Of a DNA stretch of 64,000 nt, positions 32,101-41,748 are shown in pieces. Position numbers and translations under genes: made by a program. The notes under the pieces were generated by a model. The model was not told the DNA's origin, ran no database searches, and was given only the letters and a program-made list of their open reading frames with translations. Origin of the DNA: Linnemannia schmuckeri (Eukaryota; Mortierellomycota; Mortierellomycetes; Mortierellales; Mortierellaceae); NCBI GenBank assembly GCA_029449235.1, contig JANATG010000018.1:496001-560000 (forward strand). Direction: 5' to 3'. Numbering within the stretch: position 1 is the stretch's first letter; every line of letters starts with the position of its first letter.

Positions 32101-33550
32101 CGTGTTGAGGGGCTCTATTAGGACAGATGGCTTCCGTGTACAGCTTCTCGCCTTTAAGCTGCGGGAACTGCAGGATGTTCGTTATCGGCGACTGTCAGTG
32201 GACCGTCTGCCTAAGAGGCTGACATCCACGGTGGGAGGTACAGATTACTACCTCCAGGAGATCCGGAACGTTATCACCAGCAAGGAGACATTGAGCGATA
32301 CTGCCCCGGGAAAACTATCGAGGATATCAGGACCTGACCTTAGATGGTGGGCAGGCTTGCATCTTTGGAGCATTCGCGCATCTGCCCGCCGAGTTGTCAA
32401 CCAAGTCTAAAGGCAAGGAGCCTGTCAAGAACGATTTGCCTATGGAAGGCGTCATTGTCACCAACCAACAGCCAGCAGTCGGAGCCGTTGTTCAAAAGCC
32501 ATCACTCCCCACCACAGCACAAGAATCAACAACGAGCGCGCCCGGGCTATCGCCAAGGCCAGTATTCTATAACCTCGTTGTCAAGAGCAAAGCAGTCTAC
32601 CAGCCTAACTTTCGGTTCCGGAAGTGGTTGGAGAACGAAAAGAAGGCGATCCCGGATGATGAGAACGAGTCAGTCCTTGACATTGAGACCAGATTGCCTC
32701 CTCTCAAAGGACAAGAGGCGAGTGTCGTCAACTACATCAAGGAGCTCGAGTCAGTTGAGACACGTTTACTGGAGTTCTATTCTGGAGGGGACAATTGATA
32801 TGATAGGCATGTTTGGGACATGGAGCATGCGAGACATGTTGAGTTTCAATTGATGGCAGATCAGCTCTTCAAGATTGTGGGTGGTGAAATTGGTATCCGC
32901 TACAATCCATCAAAACCAGTTCTCATTGGCATCGGACTAGGCCAGTTCTCGATAAGGTCCGGGCTCAGCTCCCTCCACTCATCGTTTCTGATGTACTTTA
33001 TCCAAAAGGTAAACATTGCTTCATGAGTGTTGTTCACCAATCAGCAAATATACTCCTCTCCACCCCATACATATGCAAATAACTAATGTACATATACTTT
33101 ATTTAGGCCCGATCTCTTGGGTACCTGGTGGTGGGGCTGAATGAATTCTACACAAGTAAGAAGTGCCCTGGATGCGGACTGTTTGTGTGCCAAGTCGACA
33201 TGCGACGCTTTTACTGCCCACACTGCCATGTATATCACCACCGAGACATCATGACGGCAGAGAACATGGGAAACATCATCCAGGGATACCTTGCGCACCA
33301 AGAACGCCCCGATTACCTCCACCCCGTGTGGCCGAGGACGGCTCCCTTCCTTGGAAGGCGAAGCATGACGATGGAGCAGGTTCGAACTCCAGCAGTTCCG
33401 GGACCACCAGCACCACCACCACCGCCGGCAGCGTCCCAAGTACGGCTTCGAACAGCACCACCAACAGCGCCAATCCGGCTAAAGGACGCCGCAAGAGAAA
33501 GGCGACTACCTCGGGCGTAGATGAGCAGCGGCCTGAAAAGGTGTCAGAAA
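29130..33550 (+). pseudogene. Broken gene joining XPG/FEN1-like nuclease and Fanzor (TnpB-like) nuclease
   Basis: Pieces 29130-29851, 29943-30177, 30265-31500, 31613-33008 and 33107-33550 keep splice phase. N-terminal part: RRRFDVLGT, EVERFG, an acidic EADVAIA and SSDSDMMAY, the layout of an XPG/FEN1 PIN-like nuclease; the very start (Met-Gly-Ile end) is absent. A Lys/Ser-rich linker follows. C-terminal part: LTLDGGQACIFGAF (RuvC-I Asp codon 32343-32345), IGIGLGQF, GLNEFYTSKKCPGC (Glu codon 33143-33145), CPHC, then HHRDIMTAENM (RuvC-III Asp, 33245-33247), as in Fanzor proteins. Damage: TAG 30134-30136, TGA 31340-31342, TGA 32796-32798, and frameshifts near 32300, 32330 and 33330. Fanzor proteins are RNA-guided DNA endonucleases carried by eukaryotic transposons. 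The fusion is inferred from phase continuity. Confidence 0.72.
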
Positions 33551-33600
33551 TTAGCCTAGTTTTAGTTCAGCATGCTCGTACACATGCATTAGTGCAGGTA

Positions 33601-33662
33601 GGGGGCAGTGGATGCTGTAATGATTCGTTTCGGTGACGTAACTATAGTGCCCACTGTCCCCC
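33601..33662. repeat. Imperfect inverted repeat behind the Fanzor remnant
   Basis: GGGGGCAGTGG (33601-33611) faces CCACTGTCCCCC (33651-33662) with one bulged base and a 39-nt loop. It lies between the dead element and the NDUFA2 start, so it could be a transposon end or a promoter hairpin. Confidence 0.4.
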
Positions 33663-33753
33663 AGCCCTTTCTTTCCTGCCTTTGTACTTCACATTTCCGA
33701 GATCCCGTCCCTCATCACCACTCACATCCCCACTCTACTCTATACTACCGACC

Positions 33754-34786
33754 ATGTCCGCCTTCACAAAGAGCCTCAAGGAGCTTCGCGTCCACTTCTG
33801 CCAGACCTCGCCTGCCAGCAACGGCATTAGGTAAAGCCAGGAGCCAGCAGCATTGACGGATTACATCACCATCAGGACAGGGGAAGCCGGAAAAATAAAA
33901 CGGATTGGATCAGACGAGTGATCAGTTCGAAGCGCCGCACGCACGCATGCAGGAGATGCCTCCTTTTTTCCTCTCGTTATTTCTGAAGGAGAGATGTCAT
34001 AGCATGACTCAAGGCTTTTGTTTGCCGTGCCAGCAGGAAACGGATGAACGCTCCTTCGGAGAGGAGTGTCGTGGCAAAGCAGGAGACCAAGATACTTCGT
34101 CCCAGCTCTTTCGTTTAACGTATTCGAGCAGGGACTCTCACCATCGACGAACATACATTCTCGCAAGGCAGAAAACGACTCAAACTACTCAGGAAGGTCT
34201 TGGACAGTTCATGGTTGGATTTATAAATCGACTCCTTACAGGACTAGGGGTCATTCAGAACTACTTAACAGGAGAGTGTCTTCTTTTGCGTCATGTACTA
34301 ACGCCTTCTCTGTAATCCACATTGGTATAACTTTCTAGGCAATTCGTTGCTTCTAACTACAGTGCTGTCAAGGCCGCCAACCCCAACCTCCCCATCCTTA
34401 TCCGTGAGGCCAAGGGTGCCGAGGCCAAGATCTTTGCTCGTTTTGGTACGTTGCCTTACCATTCATGAGCTATTGCAATGACGGCAGTTGGAGAAAGAGA
34501 GGGGAAAAAAACAAGCAATAGCGATATGTAATACTAGGAAAATACGGGTTAATGCGGGACACGGGTGTCTCATGGATCTTTTTTTTTTTTTTTTTTTTTT
34601 TTTTTTGGCGACGACTGCAACAGGTTGAATATGATAAGAAAAGCTAACGCCAGTTGTAATTATATTCTTTCGTTTGCTTTTTGCATGTTCCGTGGAACAA
34701 TAGAGCACGGTCAGGAGAAGAAGATCGTTTTGGACGGACTGAGCGCAAAGGAGATCGAGCAGAAGCTTGCCACTCTCGTCAAGTAA
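33754..34786 (+). CDS. NADH:ubiquinone oxidoreductase subunit NDUFA2 (B8)
   Basis: Exons 33754-33830, 34339-34445 and 34704-34786 give 88 residues in phase. The sequence matches the small thioredoxin-like complex I subunit: LKELRVHFCQTSPASNGIR, then QFVASNY, ANPNLPILIREAKGAEAKIFARF, and the GQEKKIVLDGLSAKEIEQKL tail. The human protein has ..LCQRSPGSQGVR.. and ..ANPDLPILIRE.. at the same places. It sits in the peripheral arm of mitochondrial complex I, where it supports assembly of the N-module. Length is close to the family norm of about 90-100. The first intron (508 bp) is large for so small a gene; ORFs inside it have no supported function. Confidence 0.95.
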
Positions 34787-35727
34787 AAACAACTCTCATG
34801 TTTTTTTTGGACGAACAGGATACAGCAGCAGATCGAGGATGCAACAAAGGGACGAAGAAGACAACAACACCAGCAAATCACAATAATAGAATATCTCAAT
34901 GCTAAGGATTGACATCCTTTTGCAGGCCAAGGAACAACAATAACAACAACCCTGCTATTCATCATGTTTTGTTCACGACTGCAGAGAGAATAAAGCCCTA
35001 GCAGCATACCAAAAAAAAAGGCTTCTCATTCTACCAGGATCTTAAATGAATGATAATTGAACGCGCTTTTTGTGATTCAAGGAGAGAACATTATGTATGA
35101 GAGACAAAGAGAATCGTGGTGTGATAGAATGGGCTGGCCAAGTACAGAAGGGTCGAAAAACCAAGTCTAGAGAGTGCCAGAGAGAGAGAGAGAGTGTGTG
35201 TGTGTGGTCTGGATCTGGTTCTCCGTAGTGGCACATCGATGACAGGATGGGTAAATGTCCCATTCTGGAGGCCCTTTATGGGCGATTTTAGACACTCTAA
35301 TAAGTGAGGTCCCGCTTGTGCTCAATATGATATTTGATATGAATGGATGGAGAGAGTATTTGGCTGGTCCAGTGCAGGACCAATTTTTTTTGTTCTATGC
35401 CGTCAAGTGTGTGGGTTGAAGGAATAAACGTTCCCTTCGCTTTGTCCAACCTCTATCTCGATCATGCCTCTCTCTCTCCTTTCAAGGAAGCAGCAATAAC
35501 AACAAACGAAAAAGAAAAGAAATGAGAGCACCCTTATTTCCCTCCTCTGCATTGTTTCTTGTTCAGCCTGAACTAGCAGGCTTTCTGATAAGGACTACCA
35601 AACGGTGTAATTTCCCTTGTTGACTCCGTTGACTCAACTGACCCATCGATGCCGCAGCCCCTTCCCTTTCTCCTTCCATTGGCCAGAGGTGAGTAAGCAA
35701 AAAGGAAAAATGTGTTTCGCCACCAAC

Positions 35728-35814
35728 TTGTATCCCTTCGTCTGTTTCGGACGCTTTTTCGCTTCCAATTTTTGCGGGTGGGATATGTGACTCGCGACAG
35801 ACGAAGGGATACAA
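35728..35814. repeat. 18-bp perfect inverted repeat upstream of the IleRS TATA box
   Basis: TTGTATCCCTTCGTCTGT (35728-35745) and its exact reverse complement at 35797-35814, separated by 51 nt. The right arm ends 4 bp before the TATA box. It could form a cruciform, bind a factor at two sites, or be the ends of a tiny mobile insertion. Confidence 0.85.
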
Positions 35815-35818
35815 AAAG

Positions 35819-35826
35819 TATAAAAG
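35819..35826 (+). promoter_or_regulatory. TATA box of the isoleucyl-tRNA synthetase gene
   Basis: TATAAAAG, 163 bp upstream of the start codon, followed by a CT-rich stretch suitable for initiation. Confidence 0.6.
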
Positions 35827-35988
35827 GCCCCCTTACTTTCCCACACTCCTCTTTCCCACAAACCCTCCCCTCACGCATACACTTTCATTACATCCAGATA
35901 ATTAGTCAGGCATATAACCACTACGCACATTCGCACATACCCAGCAATACAACACACCACTACCAGGTTCTCTCTTTCTTTGACCGCC

Positions 35989-38900
35989 ATGGCATCCAAC
36001 ATTATTATACCCCCAACAGCAGCATCCACTACCCCTCAGGCAACCACCACTACAGCAACCACCGCTGCCTCCACCGCTGCCACCACCACTACCACCACTC
36101 TCATGGCCAATGCCCCTATCACAACCAACAGGAAGGACCAGAAGAAGGACAAGCCCGACCAAAAGTACGCACCCACCTTACTCCTCCCCAAGACGGACTT
36201 CCCCCTTCGTGCCGACGCTGCCGTGCGCGAACACCAGTTCCGCCAACGCTGCACCACAGATCTGTACGCCTGGCAGCGTGAAAACAATGGCGGAGAGTTG
36301 TTTGTCCTGCATGATGGACCTCCCTATGCGAACGGACATTTGCATCTGGGCCATGCGCTCAATAAGCTCATCAAGGACTTTGTCAACCGCCATAAGGTCA
36401 TGCAGGGCTTCAAAGTCGAGTATGTTTTTGCTCTTTGTTTTTGTTGCTGTTGTTACTGTTATTTTGTCGTCAGATGCGAGGTTTCATTATTGTGATCAAT
36501 GCGCTCTATGCATACATCGATGTTTTCTAACACGTTTTTTTCTTGAACAAAAAAAACTACGATAGTTACCGTCCCGGTTGGGATTGCCACGGCCTGCCCA
36601 TCGAACTCAAAGCCCTGGCAGAGTTAAAAGTCACCGACCGGTCCAACCTGTCCCCGACACAGGTACGCGCAGTAGCCCAGGCGACCGCCCAGTCGGCTGT
36701 CGATTCTCAGCGTCAAGAGTTCTCATCCTATGCCGTGATGGGTGACTGGGTCAATGGGTATAAGACCATGGACAAGGACTTTGAGACCCGCCAGTTGAGA
36801 GTCTTTTATGAGATGATGAACAGGGGTCTGATATATCGGGCTAACAAACCCGTGTACTGGTCTCCTTCGTCCAAGACTGCGCTTGCGGAATCTGAGTTGG
36901 AGTACAAGGATGATCACAAGTCTAGGTCGGCTTGGGTTGCCTTCTTTGTTAGCCAGCCTTGCAAGTTTATTTTTTCCCCCTGTCCATTGCCATGTTATTA
37001 TGTCTGCGTGTGTTTTGGCTGTGTAGTTCATGAACTGACGGCTGACAATGATATTACTATTTCAAACTCGAACAATAGCGGAGAAACTGGTATCGTTATT
37101 ACCGCCTGGGACATCTTTACAAGCTGTAGTATGGACGACTACGCCCTGGACCTTGCCGGCCAACAGATGTGTGGCTGTCCACCCTAAGATGAACTACACC
37201 CTGTTCAGGTCTAGCACTGCTTCAGACCCCAATACCGTCTACCTCGCGGCGACCGATCGTATGGACGAGATGAAGATCCGCTTCACTCCCCCCAAGCCCA
37301 AGTCTGCGTCCTATGTTGACTCGGCTATGGAGGTCGTCTTCGAGACTGTCGCGCAGTTATCTGGCCAAGATCTGGTCGGATGTCGTTACCAGCAACCTCT
37401 CACCGGTGAGACCTCATTGCCCTTCATTGCTGCAGACTATGTCACCTCCGACTCTGGTTCAGGTCTCGTCCACACAGCCCCCGGGCATGGTATGGACGAC
37501 TTCAAGGCTTGCTTTCCTCTGGGCATTGAGGCCTTCTGTCCTGTCGATGGGGATGGCGTCTTCACCGCCGAGGCTGGTCCTGAACTTGAAGGACTCTCTG
37601 TTCAGACGGAGGGTACGGTCAAGGTCCTGGAGATGCTGATCACTCGCGGCAGCCTGATTCAGGAGCAAGTCTACTTGCACAAGTACCCGTACGACTGGCG
37701 GACCAAGAAACCCGTCATTCTCCGAGCGACCTCGCAGTGGTTTGCAAATGTCGGCACCATTAAGGAGGATGCGCTCAAGGCAATCGAGCATGTCCGAATT
37801 ATCCCTGAGGGTGCTCGTCGTCGTCTGGAAGGATTTGTACTGTCGAGATCGGAATGGTGTATCTCGCGTCAGAGGTCGTGGGGTGTCCCTATCCCTGTGA
37901 TGTATAATGTCGAGACGGATGAGCCCCTGTTGACAAGGGACTCTGTCCAGCATATCATTGACTTGGTCAAGGAGCATGGCGCCGATGTTTGGTGGTCACT
38001 GACGACCGAGGAATTGTTGGCGCCCGAATACAGGAATGATGGAAACACGTATCGTAAGGGTACCGATACCATGGATGTGTGGTTCGATAGCGGCACTAGC
38101 TGGACCATGATTGAGGAAAAGACGCCTCGTCCTCATCTCCCCTTTGTCGCGGATGTCTATTGCGAAGGATCAGATCAGCACCGTGGTTGGTTCCAGTCTT
38201 CGTTGTTGACCTCTGTGGCCCTGACTGGCAAGGCACCCTTTGGAACCTTGATCACCCATGGGTTCCTGTTGGACGCCAAGGGCTTTAAGCAGTCAAAGTC
38301 TCTCGGCAACACGGTCGACCCAGCCGTAGTCATCAATGGCGGTAAGAACTTGGTCAAGGAACCCGCCTACGGCACAGACGTGTTGCGACTCTGGGCGGCG
38401 TCTTCAGAGTACACTAAGGATATTGCGATCGGATCAACCATCTTACAGCAGGTTGCTGAAGGGATGCGCAAGTTCCGGACCACGGCTCGATTTATGTTGG
38501 GTAACTTGAAGGGATTCAAAGAATCCGAGGCGGTGCCTTATGAGGGAATGAGTCGATTAGACAAGTTTATGCTTTCGGAGGTGTACCAGTTCTGTAAGAA
38601 CGTCAATGCCGGCTACGACGAACTCATGTTCAACAAAGGTAAGCCAAGGAGCAACCTTGAAAAGCAGTTTTTTCTTGTTGGTTGAAAAAACTTTTGATAA
38701 TTGGAAATAGTAACCAACGCGCCTCGTTCTTTTTTTCTTCTTTTCTTCGCCTAATAGTGTATGGCCAGCTGCAGTACTTCAGCAGTACGACACTCTCCTC
38801 ATTCTACTTGGACATCATCAAAGACACGCTCTACTCCAACTCTGAGTCCAGCCCAGCCCGCCGAGCAATCCAAACAGTCCTTTTCCACGTCCTCACAGCC

Positions 38901-39518
38901 TTCAACAAGGCCATTGCCCCCCTGGCCCCACATTTCGCCGAAGAAGTCTATGACCACTACCGTGAATGCTTTACCTCAGAGCAGCCGACAGTTTTCCGTA
39001 CGGGGTGGTTGGATTTTGTTCCCGAGGAATGGAATAGCTTTGAGGTGAGGGAGGAGTTTTTGGTGGTGAGACAGTTAAGGACGGAGGTGAACCAACTTTT
39101 GGAACAGGCGCGTGCGGGGAAGGTTATTGGGCCGTCGCTTGAGGCCGCTGTTGAGATCCAGGTCATCTCGCTGTCATCGCCTTCGTTAGAGGAGCAGGCT
39201 GCTTTATCGGCTTGGAGCAAGGTTGTTGAGGCGTATGCCGAGGATTTCGCGAAGTTGTTCATCGCCTCAGAGGTCAAGGTCACCAAGCATAAGCAAGGCG
39301 ACAACTTGCAGAGTGTCGAATTAGACGCAGGCACAGGTGTGTTTGTGAAGGAACTGACGTTATCCGAGGGAGGAAACGGCGCAGGCGGGCATCGATGCCG
39401 TTTGATCGTCAAGAAGGCCAGTTTGTTCAAATGTCCTCGATGCTGGGCGTTCACTGCCCAAGCAGCGGATTCTCTCTGTAAACGGTGTGGCCTTGTTGTT
39501 GCCGCCTTGCAGAACTAG
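35989..39518 (+). CDS. ISM1: Isoleucyl-tRNA synthetase, organellar/bacterial type
   Basis: Exons 35989-36419, 36566-36960, 37079-38638 and 38758-39518 make 1048 residues. Class I marks: HIGH variant GHLHLGHALNK in exon 1; YRPGWDCHGLPIE opening exon 2; the editing domain with VVWTTTPWTLPAN and GLVHTAPGHGMDDF; WFDSGTSW; KMSKS variant KQSKSLGN; and a C-terminal zinc cluster CPRCW...CKRCG. These are features of bacterial-type IleRS, used in mitochondria, so this is the mitochondrial enzyme charging tRNA-Ile. The N-terminus is a Thr/Ala-rich stretch of about 50 residues that lacks the classic Arg-rich presequence look. Intron 2 starts with GC (GCAAGT) instead of GT; any GT choice there breaks the frame or drops conserved sequence. 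The start was chosen at the first ATG (GCCATGG). Confidence 0.93.
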
Positions 39519-39801
39519 GCGACGGAGATTATTTTTTTTTTTAGTGAAGGAGCTGTAGTATTTTATTTTGATTGAATACACATACAATGAAAGACTGGAA
39601 GTTAAGACAACGCAATGTGAGGTATATGTGTGACTATTGTACAGTGATTACTGAGAAAAAAAACATGAAAAGAATGGGCGATGTTGGGCGCGTTGCGTGT
39701 CAACGAACTTATACAAACAGAGAAAACAAAAACAAATAAGAAAAAAGAAAAAATAAAAACATGAAAATGTGGTTATGACAAAAATTAAAAGAGGTAGGAG
39801 T

Positions 39802-40627
39802 TTACACCTTCTCAGAGGTAGAAGACAAGGAGCCCCAGACAGCACCAGCAGCACTGGTAGTTTCCTTCTTATCCCTCAATTTACGATCCCTCAATTTACG
39901 ATCCCTCAATTGGCGATCATAAGCCAGCAGGCCCCAATACCAACTGATGCACTGCGCCAAAAAAATCCCCAAAAACGCCAAGATCCACTCTACTGGAGAA
40001 ATAATCCACGTTCCCGTAGCATTATCTCTCAACAAGAAAGACTTTAACCATATCCCATGCAGCTCAGGTGTGATCGAGGGGCCAAAAAGTGGCGATAAAG
40101 AAGAAGGACGATCGAGCATGATCCGATCCCAGGCACCGGTTTGTTGTTGGTTGACACCGAGCCAGGCGAGCATGAGTATAAAAGTGAGAATGGCGGTGCA
40201 GAGGTACATTGTATGGAAGACTCGGAGGAGCGTCCAGGAGGAGAGGGAAAGGGCGAGGAAGCCAAAGATGGAAAGCATGGCTGTGAAGAGGAAGGCTAGC
40301 CAGAAGATGAATACTGGTACATTTGTGTCTAGTGGGGAAACCAGCCAAAAGAACAAACAGGTGTGAATAACAAGAAGTCATTTTGTTCGTCAATGCAGAT
40401 GATGAAAACCAGCCGGAAACAAAATATATCAGCCCTCCTTTCTTCTATTATTATTTTTCTAGTGTTTTTTTTTTTCGCTATGCTCTCAAAGAACAACGTC
40501 GTTCTTTTTCATTTTTCCCATCGTTGTGCCTCGTTCATATAAAGCTCTTACCATCGGGCGCACGGCTGGCTTGGAGGAGAAGGACGGACATGATTCCATT
40601 ATAGGCGAGCATGAAACTTGTAATCAT
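39802..40627 (-). CDS. Small four-TM membrane protein of unknown function
   Basis: Exons 40627-40552 and 40328-39802 join in phase to 200 residues. Four hydrophobic segments are visible: the N-terminal FMLAYNGIMSVLLL, VFIFWLAFLFTAMLSIFGFLAL, TMYLCTAILTFILMLAWLG, and WILAFLGIFLAQCISWYWGLL. Between TM3 and TM4 lies a lumenal or extracellular loop of about 50 residues with an N-glycosylation site (NAT). The C-terminus is cytosolic-looking and contains a short tandem repeat (RKLRD units) created by a 14-16 bp DNA repeat. The layout recalls MARVEL/tetraspan proteins, but I cannot assign it. TM1 starts at residue 4, so an upstream exon may be missing. Confidence 0.6.
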
Positions 40628-40857
40628 GTATGCTGCAAAGCCCAAATGAATACAACTAGGCACAGATACACAGAAGACAATAGAGGGCGCGCGTAAGATA
40701 TTAATTTTTAGCTTTCATGACATAGCCTCTTCCCACAATTCACCTCTCGGAAAAGGGCCTCTTCTACGAACCATATCTAAATATACAAACAAAAACAATA
40801 ATGTCCCCCCTCCCCCCCCCCTCCCAAAAAAAAAAAAGCTCCTCCTCCCTCTCCTAT

Positions 40858-41748
40858 CTATGTCGTGTATCTCTTCCAAGTATACCTTTTGTTTGCTGTC
40901 GCCGCGGGCGTTGTCGCGTCATTGACAGGGGCTGAAGGAAAGGAGCGAGGACGACCTTCAAGAATACCCTGACTCTGCTGTTGCTGCTGCTGTTGTTGGT
41001 TCGCAGAACGGTTGTTCCTCAGAACCCGATAAATCTTTTTTAGGCTCCAGGGACCTTTTGACAACACCATGGGTGCCTTGAATAATGATGTAGCCGCCTG
41101 ATTGCTAGTACTGCCAGCACTCCAAAACTCTGTGAGAGGAGCTTGATTCGTTCTATGCTGAGACCTGCGGGTAGAGTAGCGGTGTCCTGGTTTCCGGATG
41201 GAGTTTCTGATGATAAGGTATTGAGGTTGTTGATATGGTCTGAGAGAGTAGGCTGGGAGGTAATAAGTTGAGGAGGAGGAGGAAGAGGAACCTTTTGCAG
41301 CGATAGCGACAGCAGGGGCGTGGATTGCGTATTGTGGGAAGACAGACTGCCGCTGTTGTTGTTGTTGTTGCTGATGGTGAGAAGAAGGTGCGTAAGCGAC
41401 AAGGTGAGCTGGGGTTGGGATTGCCAGTTGTCGCTGTTGTTGTTGTGATGGTGGTGGGGGAGCAATGATGATGGATGCTCGAAGGTGGGCGGGTGGAGAA
41501 GGCGGGCCCTCGCGATGGTGACGAGCCTGTTGTTGTTGTTGGTGATAATAATGATCTGCAGCAATTGTTGAGGGAGCAAGGGCTGTGATGTTGCTTGCAG
41601 GACGAGCAGGAGGACGAATTGGAATAGGAGGAAGGAGAGGTGGTTGCTTCTTTCTGCCGAGCGAGGTGTCAATGACAAGAATTTGGTTGTTGGGGTGGTT
41701 GCGGCGAAGGTGATTTCTTTTGGTAGATCGATTTGGTAGGGTCTTCAT
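40858..41748 (-). CDS. Gln-rich basic protein, hypothetical
   Basis: An unbroken ORF of 296 residues. The start is Lys/Arg/Asn-rich (MKTLPNRSTKRNHLRRNH), the middle has several Gln runs, a Ser run and Pro clusters, and the tail is basic (TNKRYTWKRYTT type). Gln/Asn-rich basic composition fits a nucleic-acid-associated or prion-like protein; no domain recognised. The promoter side has CA-rich sequence. It could be a chance ORF in simple-repeat DNA, but the length and the absence of stops argue for a gene. Confidence 0.5.
   Translation of the reverse strand: MKTLPNRSTKRNHLRRNHPNNQILVIDTSLGRKKQPPLLPPIPIRPPARPASNITALAPSTIAADHYYHQQQQQARHHREGPPSPPAHLRASIIIAPPPPSQQQQRQLAIPTPAHLVAYAPSSHHQQQQQQQRQSVFPQYAIHAPAVAIAAKGSSSSSSSTYYLPAYSLRPYQQPQYLIIRNSIRKPGHRYSTRRSQHRTNQAPLTEFWSAGSTSNQAATSLFKAPMVLSKGPWSLKKIYRVLRNNRSANQQQQQQQQSQGILEGRPRSFPSAPVNDATTPAATANKRYTWKRYTT

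Larger units (their letters stand above)
34787..35988. other. Intergenic region, NDUFA2 3' UTR to IleRS leader
   Basis: No gene. It holds A-rich 3' UTR sequence with AATAAA near 34,990, a GA/GT repeat near 35,180-35,205, the inverted repeat at 35728-35814 and the TATA box described separately. Confidence 0.5.

Noticed and set aside
27940..33700. Terminal inverted repeats for the transposon island
   Set aside because: I compared the sequence beyond 28,034 with the reverse complement of that beyond 33,520; only a weak CTAATTT match was found, not enough to call element ends.
33861..34315. ORFs on both strands inside the first NDUFA2 intron
   Set aside because: They overlap each other, lack recognisable motifs and are within an intron whose splice sites are confirmed by the conserved protein. 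A fragment of an old transposon is possible, but I cannot support it.
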